From: Agathobacter sp.
GTDB taxonomy: Bacteria; Bacillota; Clostridia; Lachnospirales; Lachnospiraceae
Length of the DNA stretch: 64,000 nucleotides
NCBI GenBank assembly: GCA_022769125.1
Contig: JALEKN010000005.1
Coordinates: 47,520-111,519, forward strand
Reading direction: 5' to 3'
Positions 26,736 to 36,534 of this stretch are shown here, piece by piece. A program made the position numbers and the translations under genes. A model generated the notes under the pieces. That model was not told where the DNA came from, made no database searches, and worked only from the letters and a program-made list of their open reading frames with translations. The stretch's first letter is position 1. Each line of letters begins with the position of its first letter.

Positions 26736-27674
26736 TTATATTCTTTCAAATACGCGAAGCTTTGCGCTCTTACTTCTCTTGTTTACTTCCAATTCTTCCT
26801 CGGAAGGCAGGATTGGTTTTCTCGTTACCACATGCCCTTTGGATTTGTTGCCACACACACACACCGGGAAATTACTCGGGCAGGTGCATGGATTTTCGTT
26901 CTTCTTAAAATTGGATTTTACGATCCGGTCCTCCAACGAGTGGAACGTGATGATACAGATCCTTCCACCCGGATTTAACAGGTCGATCATGGTATCTAAA
27001 TTGTCCTGCAACACATCCAGCTCATGATTCAGTTCAATGCGCAGTGCCTGAAACGTCCGCTTCGACGGATGTCCGCCCGTCACCTGTACCTTCATCGGAA
27101 TTGCGGCTTTTATGATCGCATTTAAATCTCCTGTTGTTTCAATCGGTTTCTTTGCCCGCTCTGCCACGATGTGTTTTGCAATGTTCTTAGCGAAGCGATC
27201 CTCCCCGTAATCCCGGATAATACGAAAAAGTTCCATTTCACTGTATTGGTTAACAATATCCTTTGCTGTGAGCTTCTGTCTGTCATCCATACGCATATCG
27301 AGCGGTGCATCTTCGCTGCGGTAAGTAAATCCTCTCTCCGGTGTATCAAGCTGAAACGACGATACGCCAAGGTCAAGAATAATTCCATCCACATGGTCGA
27401 TTCCAAGCCGGTTCAGCACTCCCGCCATATCCGAATAGTTGCTTCTGACGATCGTCACTCGATCCGTGAACTCTGCCAGCCGCTCTGATGCAGCTTGTAT
27501 TGCATCTGCATCCTGATCGATTCCGATTAGTCTTCCCTTTTCGGAAAGACGCTTACAGATTTCATAAGAATGTCCACCCCCACCGAGTGTTCCATCTACA
27601 TAGATACCATCCGGTCTGATATGAAGTTCTTCGATTGTTTCATCCCGTAAAACTGAAGTGTGGTTAAATTCCAT
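26736..27674 (-). CDS. rsmH: 16S rRNA (cytosine1402-N4)-methyltransferase RsmH
   Basis: RsmH methylates C1402 of 16S rRNA using SAM. The 312 residues include the N-terminal [32 protein letters not shown] (SAM-binding), [35 protein letters not shown], and the C-terminal [19 protein letters not shown]. Cysteines in [13 protein letters not shown] form the family's C-terminal cluster. It is coded 14 bp after mraZ at the head of the division cluster, the classic mraZ-mraW order. Confidence 0.96.
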   Translation of the reverse strand: MEFNHTSVLRDETIEELHIRPDGIYVDGTLGGGGHSYEICKRLSEKGRLIGIDQDADAIQAASERLAEFTDRVTIVRSNYSDMAGVLNRLGIDHVDGIILDLGVSSFQLDTPERGFTYRSEDAPLDMRMDDRQKLTAKDIVNQYSEMELFRIIRDYGEDRFAKNIAKHIVAERAKKPIETTGDLNAIIKAAIPMKVQVTGGHPSKRTFQALRIELNHELDVLQDNLDTMIDLLNPGGRICIITFHSLEDRIVKSNFKKNENPCTCPSNFPVCVCGNKSKGHVVTRKPILPSEEELEVNKRSKSAKLRVFERI

Positions 27675-27688
27675 TTCTACCCGCTCCT

Positions 27689-28120
27689 TTAAATGCCAAG
27701 TCCGAGCTCTGCCATATGTTCTGCGATCTCGTCCATATCCTCATAATCGCCATCTGCAAGCCATCTCTCCTTGCTCCAGATCTCCACACGGCTTAGCACT
27801 CCGACGGATACGACATCCTTGTCAATTCCCGCATATTCTCTCAAGTTCGCCGGCAACAAAATTCTTCCCTGCTTGTCCACTTCACAGCTTGCTGCTCCTG
27901 CGAAGAAGAAACGTAAGAATTTTCTTGCATCCTTTGATGTCAGTGGCTTCTCGCGGAAAGAAGTCTCGATGCGCTGCCATTCTTCATTGGAATATACAAA
28001 CAAGCAACCATCCAGGCCTTTCGTTACTACGAATTCGTTTCCAAGTTGTTCACGGAACTTGGACGGTACGATCAAACGGCCTTTGGCATCGATTGTATGA
28101 TTGTATTCACCCATGAACAC
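27689..28120 (-). CDS. mraZ: Transcriptional regulator MraZ
   Basis: MraZ is the AbrB-like, ring-forming DNA-binding protein that controls the division cluster. The 143 residues contain two MraZ repeats, [20 protein letters not shown] and [20 protein letters not shown]. The start is GTG 28120 with GAGGAGG ten bases upstream. It heads the operon; its own binding repeats lie just past the transcription start (28199-28250), so autoregulation is expected. Confidence 0.95.
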   Translation of the reverse strand: MFMGEYNHTIDAKGRLIVPSKFREQLGNEFVVTKGLDGCLFVYSNEEWQRIETSFREKPLTSKDARKFLRFFFAGAASCEVDKQGRILLPANLREYAGIDKDVVSVGVLSRVEIWSKERWLADGDYEDMDEIAEHMAELGLGI

Positions 28121-28174
28121 GGTCAGCTCACCTCCTCTTTCTTTGTTTTCATCCGGTACTTGATGTAAAAAAGT

Positions 28175-28203
28175 TTATCCACAAACTTATCAACTTATCC
28201 ACC
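28175..28203. promoter_or_regulatory. DnaA-box cluster in the mraZ leader
   Basis: A perfect DnaA box TTATCCACA lies at 28175-28183 and a one-mismatch copy TTATCCACC at 28195-28203. A third related TTATCAAC lies between them (28187). They lie between the MraZ repeats and the mraZ start codon. Binding by DnaA is inferred from the consensus. Confidence 0.6.
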
Positions 28204-28284
28204 ACTTTGTACCACTTTGATGCATTTTGTACCCACTTTTCACCACTTTTCCTCTATAATACCCCAAAGAGCTTGAAAAATCAA
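28199..28284 (-). promoter_or_regulatory. mraZ promoter and MraZ operator repeats
   Basis: TTGATT (28279-28284) and TATTAT (28256-28261) are 17 bp apart. Immediately downstream the minus strand shows AAGTGG-type units every 10 bp over 28201-28250: four good copies and one degenerate copy in the middle (ATGCATC). MraZ binds helically phased short direct repeats in its own promoter, so this is the likely operator. Confidence 0.8.
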
Positions 28285-28298
28285 GGTTTTTGGGCAAA

Positions 28299-28338
28299 AA
28301 AATAGTGCGTAACCTAAATTTAGATTACGCACTATTTT
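28299..28338. terminator. Terminator after the lgt/Spo0E-like unit
   Basis: AAAATAGTGCGTAA and TTACGCACTATTTT arms form a 14-bp stem around a palindromic CTAAATTTAG loop, with A and T runs outside. It separates the lgt unit from the mraZ promoter. Confidence 0.85.
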
Positions 28339-28345
28339 CAGATTT

Positions 28346-28549
28346 TTATTCTATTGTGGTTGGTTGTGGAGGGAACTGGTGGGGCGAAGTGGTGGAGGTC
28401 TCCACCAGTTCAATATACTCCTCTATTAGCTTGTCAAGCTTTAGATTTTTTTCATATGTGACTTCATACGGATCTTTCCCGAAAGAATCCCTTACTTCTG
28501 CCCTGGCTTCTTCTATTTTTATCTTCAAGTCTATGATATCGCGCATGTC
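28346..28549 (-). CDS. Spo0E-like aspartyl-phosphate phosphatase family protein
   Basis: The 67-residue form starts MRDIIDLKIKIEEARAEVRD and carries NLKLDKLIEEYIELVE, which matches the Spo0E helix-2 signature (SxxLDxLIxxY) with Asn in place of the usual Ser. Spo0E proteins remove phosphate from Spo0A and delay sporulation. I chose ATG 28549 because AAGGAAG lies 6 bases upstream. An in-frame ATG at 28621 would add a Lys/Glu-rich 24-residue helix and overlap lgt by 43 bp; that start cannot be excluded. The C-terminal tail is Pro/Thr-rich. It is coded 29 bp after lgt, probably in the same transcript. Confidence 0.62.
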   Translation of the reverse strand, partial: DMRDIIDLKIKIEEARAEVRDSFGKDPYEVTYEKNLKLDKLIEEYIELVETSTTSPHQFPPQPTTIE

Positions 28550-28578
28550 GTCTTCCTTCTTACGTTCTTCAAAAAACT

Positions 28579-29439
28579 TTAGTTCTTCCCGGTATTTCTT
28601 TTTCTTCCTATTATAATCCATACAACTGCAACCACCGTCAATGTTGCAGCCACCGCCATAGAAACCGGATAGCCAATCACCGGCATAAGAAGCTGATCTG
28701 TACGAAGGGATTCTATCCAGAAACGCCCGATTCCATACCCTGCCAGATACCACAGGAAAACTTCTCCCTCAAATTTGCGCTTATTAAAAAATACAAGCAG
28801 CAAGATCAGCAGAGCCAAATTCCACAAGGATTCATATAAAAAGGTCGGATGCACCTGAATATATGTGACGCCATTAATCATCACCGTGTGTTCCAATAAA
28901 TCCTCTGTCAGGTCTGAAGAACGCACCGCAGAAAGTGGGAGCTGCATGGCCAGCAGATTATCTGTATATCCACCAAATGCTTCGCGGTTAAAAAAGTTTC
29001 CCCATCTTCCAATGATCTGTCCGAGTATAAGGCCAAGACCCGCCGTATCACAAAGTCTTCCAAACGGAATCTTTTTTACTTTTGCAAATGTAAATGTGGT
29101 AATAATTGCCGCAATCACGCCACCATATATTGCGAGCCCGCCTTCCCGGATGTTGATGATCTTAAGAATATCGCCCTTATAATAATCCCACCGGAAAATA
29201 ACATAATAAATACGGGCACCTATCAGCGAGCAGATAATCGCAATAATCGCAAGATCAAAGTATGTATCCGGATCCTGTCCTGTCTGTCTGGCCTTATGGC
29301 AGGCAATCGCAAGTCCGGCCAGCATACCGATTGCAATCACAATTCCATAATATGCAATGGTAAACCCGCCGATATTAATATTCTTTCCTACATGTTCTAA
29401 ATATATATGAAGATTCGGAAAATTGATATTGTAATCCAC
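28579..29439 (-). CDS. lgt: Prolipoprotein diacylglyceryl transferase
   Basis: Lgt transfers diacylglycerol to the lipobox cysteine of prolipoproteins in the membrane. The protein has seven predicted membrane segments and the family patterns ISAYYG-like FTIAYYGIVIAIGMLAGL, GGLAIYGGVIAAIITTF, LGLILGQIIGRWGNFFNREA (with the invariant HGGL-equivalent replaced by IYGG) and HPTFLYESLWNLALLILL. I set the start at GTG 29439 (VDYNINFPNLHIYLEHVG), 7 bases after GGAGG; the frame is open to 29469. The length is 286 residues. Confidence 0.94.
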   Translation of the reverse strand: MDYNINFPNLHIYLEHVGKNINIGGFTIAYYGIVIAIGMLAGLAIACHKARQTGQDPDTYFDLAIIAIICSLIGARIYYVIFRWDYYKGDILKIINIREGGLAIYGGVIAAIITTFTFAKVKKIPFGRLCDTAGLGLILGQIIGRWGNFFNREAFGGYTDNLLAMQLPLSAVRSSDLTEDLLEHTVMINGVTYIQVHPTFLYESLWNLALLILLLVFFNKRKFEGEVFLWYLAGYGIGRFWIESLRTDQLLMPVIGYPVSMAVAATLTVVAVVWIIIGRKRNTGKN

Positions 29440-29517
29440 AATGCTTCCTCCAGTTGACATTTTCCACATTTTAACACTTTATTGCAGAAAAATCAACAGT
29501 GACCGATCAGCATGAAA

Positions 29518-29537
29518 GCAGGGGCCTTCGCCCCTGC
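29518..29537 (-). terminator. Terminator of the DUF1540 gene
   Basis: A perfect 8-bp GC-rich stem, GCAGGGGC/GCCCCTGC, has a 4-base loop and sits 9 bp past the DUF1540 stop. The following T-run is short. Confidence 0.65.
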
Positions 29538-29546
29538 ATCATGTGC

Positions 29547-29714
29547 CTAGCAGCAGAATGTATCACATTCCGTCTCTTTTCTCTCAGAAGCGTTTGCCCC
29601 TGAAATCTTGATATGATCCGCGGTACATACCTCTTCTTCGTTGTGTACGCATTCGGTTGCACTGCAGGATACGGCTGTTTCACAATTTCCAGCTTTACAT
29701 TTTGAATCTTTCAT
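29547..29714 (-). CDS. DUF1540 cysteine-rich small protein
   Basis: A 55-residue open frame starts at ATG 29714, nine bases after AGGAGG. The protein reads MKDSKCKAGNCETAVSC, then CSATECVHNEEEVCTADHI, and ends TECDTFCC. The spacing of cysteines and the C-A-x-x-I plus TECxTF pattern matches the DUF1540 domain found in Clostridia, often linked to metal or oxidative stress and to spores, with no proven function. It was below the usual length cut-off, so it is easily missed. It is followed by its own terminator, suggesting a separate small transcript. Confidence 0.82.
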   Translation of the reverse strand: MKDSKCKAGNCETAVSCSATECVHNEEEVCTADHIKISGANASERKETECDTFCC

Positions 29715-29868
29715 TGTCATCCACCTCCTTATTTTCAGGTACGTTTTTAGTATAAATATTTCTCTTATCTTTATTCTGGAAATAAATGTATGATTGACGG
29801 AGCCTCTTAAATTAGCTAAGATAAAAATATCAAAAGGTAATTATTTTTTACAAAGGACGGATAATTCT

Positions 29869-31572
29869 ATGAAAAAACACATATGTCGGTTTATGGCCGC
29901 TATTCTTACTGCCAGCTGCCTTTTTACAAGTGTTCCCATCTCCGCAGATCCGGTTACCACTTACACCGGTTCTGCAGAAGAAGTGCTTGCCACAAGTTCC
30001 AATGCCAAGGAAATCTATCATTTTTTAGTTTACAACATGGGATTAAATTCAGCGGCTGCATGTGGCATTCTTGCCAATATCCGAAGAGAATCTTTCTTTA
30101 ACCCGGACAAACTCGGAGATGCTGATACCAGCTACGGTATCTGCCAATGGCATGATACTTCCACCGGTGTCGGGCGCTATACCAATCTGATTAACTGGTG
30201 TGCGCAAAACGGTTATGATTACACCCAGTTGGAAGGCCAGCTGCAATTTTTATACCATGAACTTTCCCAGAACGATTCCACAATATTGCACAATGGAAAA
30301 ACTATTCTGGATTACATGCGCACGGTTGATAACACAGCTGATGGAGCATACGCCGCAGGCTATTACTGGTGCGATACCTTTGAAGTTCCATTTTCCAATA
30401 ATCCAGAAAAGCGAGCCGCTGAATGTGATGCCAGAGGCTCTCTCGCCCGTGACATTTATTGGCCTGCCTACTGTGAGCCGGCTTTGGAGGGTGCACAGAT
30501 CGTGGCTGGCGGAATACAGTTAAATTGGGAGGCTTTTGTAGGCGCCTCTCAATATGAATTATACCGCTATGCCAACGACGATCCGTCCACCATTTCTTTA
30601 GTGACAGTCACAAATAACACCTTTGCCGTAGATAACACCGTATCCAGCGGCAACAACTATACATACATGATGTGTGCCATCATCCAACAGCCGGACGGAA
30701 CCACCTATACCGCGAATGCCAAAGAAGTAACTCAATACTATCTTGCTCCAACCGAAATCACTAAGATTACCGGTTATCCTACTTCCCAGAAGATTAAATG
30801 GAAAAAGGTCAATGGTGCAACCAAATATGTCATCTACCGAAGCGATGACGGCGGCGAATATGTTGAAATTGCCTCAACCACAGAAAACAGTTATAAAGAT
30901 ATCAGTGCTACAACCCCGGAGATCCGCTACAGCTATCAGGTATATGCCTGCCATGAGCAAACCGGTGCAGATCCGCTTTACAGTCTCGCTTCAAACGCGA
31001 TTGGCAACTATACGCTCTCGCAGCCGGTGATCACTTCGATTACAAGTGTAAAATCAGGTATTAAGCTCAAATGGGATAAAGTTCCGAAAGCAAAATTCTA
31101 CAGCATTTACCGTAGCGTAGATGGTGCTGCTTACGAAGAGATTGCCTCAGTAACCAAAAGAAGTTTTACCGATACCGATATAACTTCCAGCGGAAAGATC
31201 AAATATAAAATTTATGCGTACTACACCGGAAAGGACGGGCAGACCAGCCGCAGTAAAGTTTCAAAATCAGTCTCCATTTCTTACCTTGGAGCACCGAAGC
31301 TGACCAGCGTCACCGCCGGAAACCGTACTATAACGCCTAAGTGGTCGCAGAACAAAAATGCAACCGGCTATGAAATCCAATACTGCAAAGACAAATCATT
31401 TAAATCAAATCCAACAACCTTGCTCATTGTCACCAACGATACGACATCTTGGCGCATCAGCGGTCTTGCCAAGGGACAGACCTATTATGTGCGGGTACGC
31501 TCCTACATAACCAAAAACGGTAAGCGTTCCTACTCCGCATACAGTACGATCAAGAAATGTAAAGTTAAATAA
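29869..31572 (+). CDS. Secreted phage-tail-lysozyme-like protein with Fn3 domains
   Basis: From ATG 29869 (AAAGGACGG upstream) it has 567 residues. A signal peptide (MKKHICRFMAAILTASCLFT) is followed by a catalytic domain (about 35-200) with FLVYNMGLNSAAACGILANI, RRESFFNPDKLGD and YGICQWH. This is the pattern of the phage tail lysozyme family, with a probable catalytic Glu in RRESF. Three to four fibronectin-type-III-like repeats follow (KIKWKKVNGATKYVIYRS, KLKWDKVPKAKFYSIYRS and TPKWSQNKNATGYEIQY). It is probably a secreted peptidoglycan hydrolase. It stands alone on the plus strand, with its own terminator. Confidence 0.82.
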   Translation: MKKHICRFMAAILTASCLFTSVPISADPVTTYTGSAEEVLATSSNAKEIYHFLVYNMGLNSAAACGILANIRRESFFNPDKLGDADTSYGICQWHDTSTGVGRYTNLINWCAQNGYDYTQLEGQLQFLYHELSQNDSTILHNGKTILDYMRTVDNTADGAYAAGYYWCDTFEVPFSNNPEKRAAECDARGSLARDIYWPAYCEPALEGAQIVAGGIQLNWEAFVGASQYELYRYANDDPSTISLVTVTNNTFAVDNTVSSGNNYTYMMCAIIQQPDGTTYTANAKEVTQYYLAPTEITKITGYPTSQKIKWKKVNGATKYVIYRSDDGGEYVEIASTTENSYKDISATTPEIRYSYQVYACHEQTGADPLYSLASNAIGNYTLSQPVITSITSVKSGIKLKWDKVPKAKFYSIYRSVDGAAYEEIASVTKRSFTDTDITSSGKIKYKIYAYYTGKDGQTSRSKVSKSVSISYLGAPKLTSVTAGNRTITPKWSQNKNATGYEIQYCKDKSFKSNPTTLLIVTNDTTSWRISGLAKGQTYYVRVRSYITKNGKRSYSAYSTIKKCKVK

Positions 31573-31579
31573 ATAGTAA

Positions 31580-31609
31580 AAAACATCCGGCTTAAAAACC
31601 GGATGTTTT
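31580..31609 (+). terminator. Terminator of the lysozyme-like gene
   Basis: AAAACATCCGG and CCGGATGTTTT form an 11-bp stem with an 8-base loop between the plus-strand stop and the thrS stop; it can serve both convergent genes. Confidence 0.85.
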
Positions 31610-31635
31610 CTTATCTATCTTTTTGAAGAGAAGGA

Positions 31636-33600
31636 TTACTTCTTTTCTTCCTGTGGAAGCTCCTTGCGGATCTCCTTTGTACGGATTTCTGTACAAATCT
31701 GCTCTACGAACTCGGCAAGTGGCTTTACACCCTCATCTCCGGCAAAACGGCTTCTTACAGATACTGTCTTATCAGCTTCTTCCTGTGCCCCGACAACAAG
31801 CATATATGGGAGCTTATCCATTCTTGCCTCACGGATCTTGTAGCCAATCTTCTCCGCTCTGGAGTCTACGGTCGCATCCACTCCGTTCGCCTTCAGTTCC
31901 TTACATACGCTCTGTGCATAGTCAATATACTTTTCAGAAATCGGAAGTACACGAACCTGCTCCGGGCAAAGCCATGTCGGGAACTTGCCAGCATAATGTT
32001 CGATCAGCCATGCAAGTGTACGCTCATAGCATCCCATTGATGTACGATGGATGATCCAAGGAAGTGCCTTCTCGCCCTTCTCGTCAATATAGTACATTCC
32101 AAACTTCTCTGCACTTGCGCAGTCAAGCTGGATGGTAACCATTGTGTCTTCTTTTCCATATACATTCTTTGCCTGAATATCAATCTTCGGTCCATAGAAA
32201 GCAGCCTCACCGTCAGCCTCTGTATATGCAATGCCATTCTTGTCCATTACATCACGCAGATACTGCTGTGTGCTGTTCCAATATGCTTCATCTCCAAGAT
32301 ACTTATCCTTATTGTTCGGGTCCCATTTTGAAAGACGATAGGTAACATCTCCATCAATTCCGAGTGTTGTCATAACATAATGGCAAAGCTCCGTACATCT
32401 TGTAAGTTCTTCCTCTGCCTGATCCGGACGTAATATGATGTGCGCCTCAGTACTGGTGAACTGACGTACACGGGTAAGTCCATGCATTTCACCGGAGTCC
32501 TCATTTCTGAACAGGGTAGAGGTCTCTGCCATACGATATGGAAGATCACGATATGAATGCTGCTCATTCATGTATACATAATACTGGAACGGGCAGGTCA
32601 TCGGTCGAAGTGCCATTGTCTCTTTGTCGTCACTGTCCTTATTCAAGATAAACATGCCATCCATATAATGGTCCCAATGTCCGGAAATCTTGTAAAGATC
32701 AGATTTGGCCATAAGTGGTGTTCTGGTACGCAAGTATCCCCACTCATTGTCCTCAAGATCTTCCATCCAGCGCTGCAGCTTCATGATCATCTTAGTTCCC
32801 TTTGGAGTGAAAAGCGGAAGTCCCTGACCAATGACATCAACCGTTGTAAAAAGTCCCATCTCTCGTCCGAGTTTGTTATGGTCACGCATTTTTGCGTCTT
32901 CAAGCTTGTCTAAGTATTCTTTCAGCTCATCCTTCTTGTTAAATGCCGTTGCATAAATTCTTTGTAATCTTGCTTTGTTGGAATCTCCTCTCCAATATGC
33001 CATGGAAGAAGAAATCAGTTTAAAAGCCTTTACTCCCTTTGTGCTCATAAGATGAGGTCCTGCACACAAATCTACAAAACCGCCCTGATCATAGAAGGAA
33101 ATTTCTTCTCCCTCCGGTAGATCTTCGATCAGTTCAACCTTGTATGGCTCATTTCTTTCCTGCATGAGCTTGATTGCTTCTTCTCTCGGAAGTGTAAATC
33201 TGGTAATTTCATGTCCCTCTTTGATAATCTTCTTCATCTCATCCTCAATGTGATCAAGGTCATCTCGTGAGAACGGATTAGAATCAAAGTCATAATAAAA
33301 GCCATCATCAATTGCAGGACCGATTGTTACCTTTGCGTCTGGGAACAAACGCTTAACAGCCTCCGCCATAATGTGGGATGCAGTATGACGGATCACACGC
33401 AGTCCTTCCGGGTCATTTGCCGTAACAATATTCAGTTCGCAGTCGTCCTCGAGAATTGTTCTTAAGTCTACTACTTTACCGTTTACCTCTCCTGCGCATG
33501 CTACACGGGCAAGTCCCTCGCTGATGTCAAGCGCAATTTCATATACACTCTTGGCTTCGCTGTATTCCTTTACAGAGCCATCCTTTAATGTAATCTTCAT
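31636..33600 (-). CDS. thrS: Threonine--tRNA ligase
   Basis: ThrRS charges tRNA-Thr and edits Ser-tRNA-Thr. The 654-residue protein has the TGS domain (1-60, MKITLKDGSVKEYSEAKSVY), the editing domain (HTASHIMAEAVKRLFPDAKV, then LCAGPHLMSTKGVKAF), and a class II catalytic core with MRPMTCPFQYYVYMNEQHSY-type motif and LTRVRQFTSTEAHI. The C-terminal anticodon domain begins VRVLPISEKYIDYAQ. It lies downstream of a threonine-type T-box and a small membrane protein gene and ends near the convergent terminator at 31580. Confidence 0.97.
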   Translation of the reverse strand: MKITLKDGSVKEYSEAKSVYEIALDISEGLARVACAGEVNGKVVDLRTILEDDCELNIVTANDPEGLRVIRHTASHIMAEAVKRLFPDAKVTIGPAIDDGFYYDFDSNPFSRDDLDHIEDEMKKIIKEGHEITRFTLPREEAIKLMQERNEPYKVELIEDLPEGEEISFYDQGGFVDLCAGPHLMSTKGVKAFKLISSSMAYWRGDSNKARLQRIYATAFNKKDELKEYLDKLEDAKMRDHNKLGREMGLFTTVDVIGQGLPLFTPKGTKMIMKLQRWMEDLEDNEWGYLRTRTPLMAKSDLYKISGHWDHYMDGMFILNKDSDDKETMALRPMTCPFQYYVYMNEQHSYRDLPYRMAETSTLFRNEDSGEMHGLTRVRQFTSTEAHIILRPDQAEEELTRCTELCHYVMTTLGIDGDVTYRLSKWDPNNKDKYLGDEAYWNSTQQYLRDVMDKNGIAYTEADGEAAFYGPKIDIQAKNVYGKEDTMVTIQLDCASAEKFGMYYIDEKGEKALPWIIHRTSMGCYERTLAWLIEHYAGKFPTWLCPEQVRVLPISEKYIDYAQSVCKELKANGVDATVDSRAEKIGYKIREARMDKLPYMLVVGAQEEADKTVSVRSRFAGDEGVKPLAEFVEQICTEIRTKEIRKELPQEEKK

Positions 33601-33617
33601 GATTGTTTATATCTCCT

Positions 33618-33872
33618 TTAATTTTCTTTGATTTCTTTCTTCACTTCATCCATGGCACCTTTTACTTCATCCTCAACTACCGATTCATCCGTTTTCTGGT
33701 TCCATGTTCCATTTCCGTTTCCGCATCCGATAATCTGTGTTCTATGCGGGGATTTCAGCATTCCAAACACCACGCCGCCGAGTGCACTCACTGCAATGGT
33801 AAGAAGGAATTCACGTCTGGAAAGATGAAATTCCTCCGGAATTTTGTCAATCAGCTTCAGTATACGCTTCAT
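33618..33872 (-). CDS. Small anchored protein of unknown function, Tat-like signal
   Basis: I do not recognise a family. From ATG 33872, with AAGGAGG upstream, it has 84 residues. The stretch SRREFLLTIAVSALGGVVFG fits a twin-arginine signal (S-R-R-x-F-L-x) followed by a hydrophobic segment, and could equally be a simple membrane anchor. After it comes a short Gly/Asn-rich part (GCGNGNGTWNQ), then an acidic/Lys helix (VVEDEVKGAMDEVKKEIKEN). It lies between the T-box terminator and thrS, 17 bp before thrS, so it is expected to be induced by threonine starvation together with the synthetase. Confidence 0.65.
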   Translation of the reverse strand: MKRILKLIDKIPEEFHLSRREFLLTIAVSALGGVVFGMLKSPHRTQIIGCGNGNGTWNQKTDESVVEDEVKGAMDEVKKEIKEN

Positions 33873-33901
33873 CCTGTATATCACCTCCTTGAATAGAAAA
33901 A

Positions 33902-34150
33902 TCCCTGACACAAAATTAAATTCTGTGTCAGGGACGATATTGTTCGTGGTTCCACCCTAATTCACCTTATGCAGCTATGCATAAAGCCTCTTTGACGATA
34001 ACGGAGTCGCCGTGTCCGATTAAGGACCGCTCCAAGCTGGTCTTCGGCTGTTTCCCTGTTATGCGCTCTCACCACATCCCGGTTGGGACGGCACATTTCT
34101 CTTTCACATCTACGCAGCTTACTCGTCTTGTCAACGCGTTGTCTTTTCTA
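33902..34150 (-). promoter_or_regulatory. T-box leader, threonine type
   Basis: The minus strand contains the T-box core AGGGTGGAACCACG (33945-33958) and then a terminator, CCCTGACACA paired with TGTGTCAGGG, followed by a T-run (33902-33935). Stem I begins about 34145 with GACAAGACGAGTAAGC. In CCGAAGACCAGCTTGG the triplet ACC at 34039-34041 is the likely specifier, a Thr codon, agreeing with thrS downstream. Uncharged tRNA-Thr should favour the antiterminator. Confidence 0.9.
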
Positions 34151-34157
34151 TAAGCAT

Positions 34158-34185
34158 ATTATATGCGTTTGCCTTGGAATTGCAA
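34158..34185 (-). promoter_or_regulatory. Promoter of the T-box-thrS unit
   Basis: TTGCAA (34180-34185) and TATAAT (34158-34163) are 16 bp apart, directly upstream of the T-box leader; it is a good SigA match. Confidence 0.7.
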
Positions 34186-34196
34186 GAGGAAATTGC

Positions 34197-34697
34197 CTAT
34201 CTTCCACAGCAATATTTGTATTTCTTTCCACTTCCGCAAGGACATGGATCATTTCTTCCAACTTTCTTGCCTACAACAACAGTACCTGACTTCTTCTGCT
34301 CTAAATACAGACGCTTCTTTGTCTCTGCGTCAAAGATTTCATCCCACATTGGAAGATTGTACAGCCAATCTGCCTTGGCATCTACCATGTTCTTGTAGAG
34401 TTTTTCCTTGTCAAAAGCAAGACTTACCTTAGTATCCTCTTCCATGTCATCAATTGGATTCGGAGTCACAAGGCTGTCGTTGATTCCATCGAGGAATCCT
34501 GTCATTTCCATAACAGAAAGTCCATACTTATCAGCAAGTTCCTTTACAGTTCCCTCAACCACCTCATCCGGATTGGTAAGGAGCTTCTCATAAACCCCCT
34601 TCTCCAGAAGAAAATATCTCTGCCAGAATTTCTGCAGCTCATTCTGCGGAGTTTTCTCATTATATGCAACCTTCTGCCATTCTTTTAATAATGCCAT
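34197..34697 (-). CDS. SEC-C metal-binding domain protein
   Basis: A 166-residue protein, starting [20 protein letters not shown] at ATG 34697 with AAAGGTGG upstream. The body is helical and charged ([20 protein letters not shown]). The C terminus is [20 protein letters not shown], the zinc-binding SEC-C motif (CPCGSG...CC) found at the end of SecA and in many unrelated proteins. The N-terminal domain is common in Firmicutes but of unknown function. It is monocistronic, between the thrS leader and a small membrane protein gene. Confidence 0.85.
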   Translation of the reverse strand: MALLKEWQKVAYNEKTPQNELQKFWQRYFLLEKGVYEKLLTNPDEVVEGTVKELADKYGLSVMEMTGFLDGINDSLVTPNPIDDMEEDTKVSLAFDKEKLYKNMVDAKADWLYNLPMWDEIFDAETKKRLYLEQKKSGTVVVGKKVGRNDPCPCGSGKKYKYCCGR

Positions 34698-34814
34698 CTT
34701 TATATCCACCTTTCAGATTATGTACTTTATTGCAATTTTCGCTAAGCAAGTGAAGTGATTATACCACAGATACTCATCCTGCGCAAATAAAATCTCTTGT
34801 CACAGTCCGCGCCG

Positions 34815-35075
34815 CTATTCTTTGGTATGTGAGTCTGCAGCTTTATCCTTGTGTGCAGTGTCATCATCCGTCTTATCCTGATCACCCCTGACCAGACGAT
34901 AAATAAACAAATATGCCCAAAGCAGTACCGGGACGATCACAGTTGCAACAACGGATGCAAAAAACGCATTCATCGTTCCACTGTTGTCCGTTATCGCAAG
35001 AATCAAAGTTGCGCCATATAGGCATAAAAGCAAAATCACGCCCACAAGTGCGAGAATTTGTTTAACCTTTTTCAT
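34815..35075 (-). CDS. Small two-helix membrane protein, unknown function
   Basis: An 86-residue protein with two hydrophobic helices, IL ALVGVILLLCLYGATLIL and VVATVIVPVLLWAYLFIYRL, then a hydrophilic tail rich in Asp, Lys and His (GDQDKTDDDTAHKDKAADSH). ATG 35075 has a GAGGGAGAG site upstream. It is coded 22 bp after purA, so it may be expressed with it. No family assignment is safe. Confidence 0.65.
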   Translation of the reverse strand: MKKVKQILALVGVILLLCLYGATLILAITDNSGTMNAFFASVVATVIVPVLLWAYLFIYRLVRGDQDKTDDDTAHKDKAADSHTKE

Positions 35076-35096
35076 GTATCTCTCCCTCGTCTGCTC

Positions 35097-36489
<1,393 letters not shown>

Positions 36490-36534
36490 CACAAGATTAT
36501 CGTTAATTTTGCACAAAAATAGATTTTTCTGTTT

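Noticed and set aside
28579..28753. 5' extension of the Spo0E-like frame into lgt
   Set aside because: The first 44 codons lie in lgt coding sequence in another frame with no start signal; later ATGs fit better.
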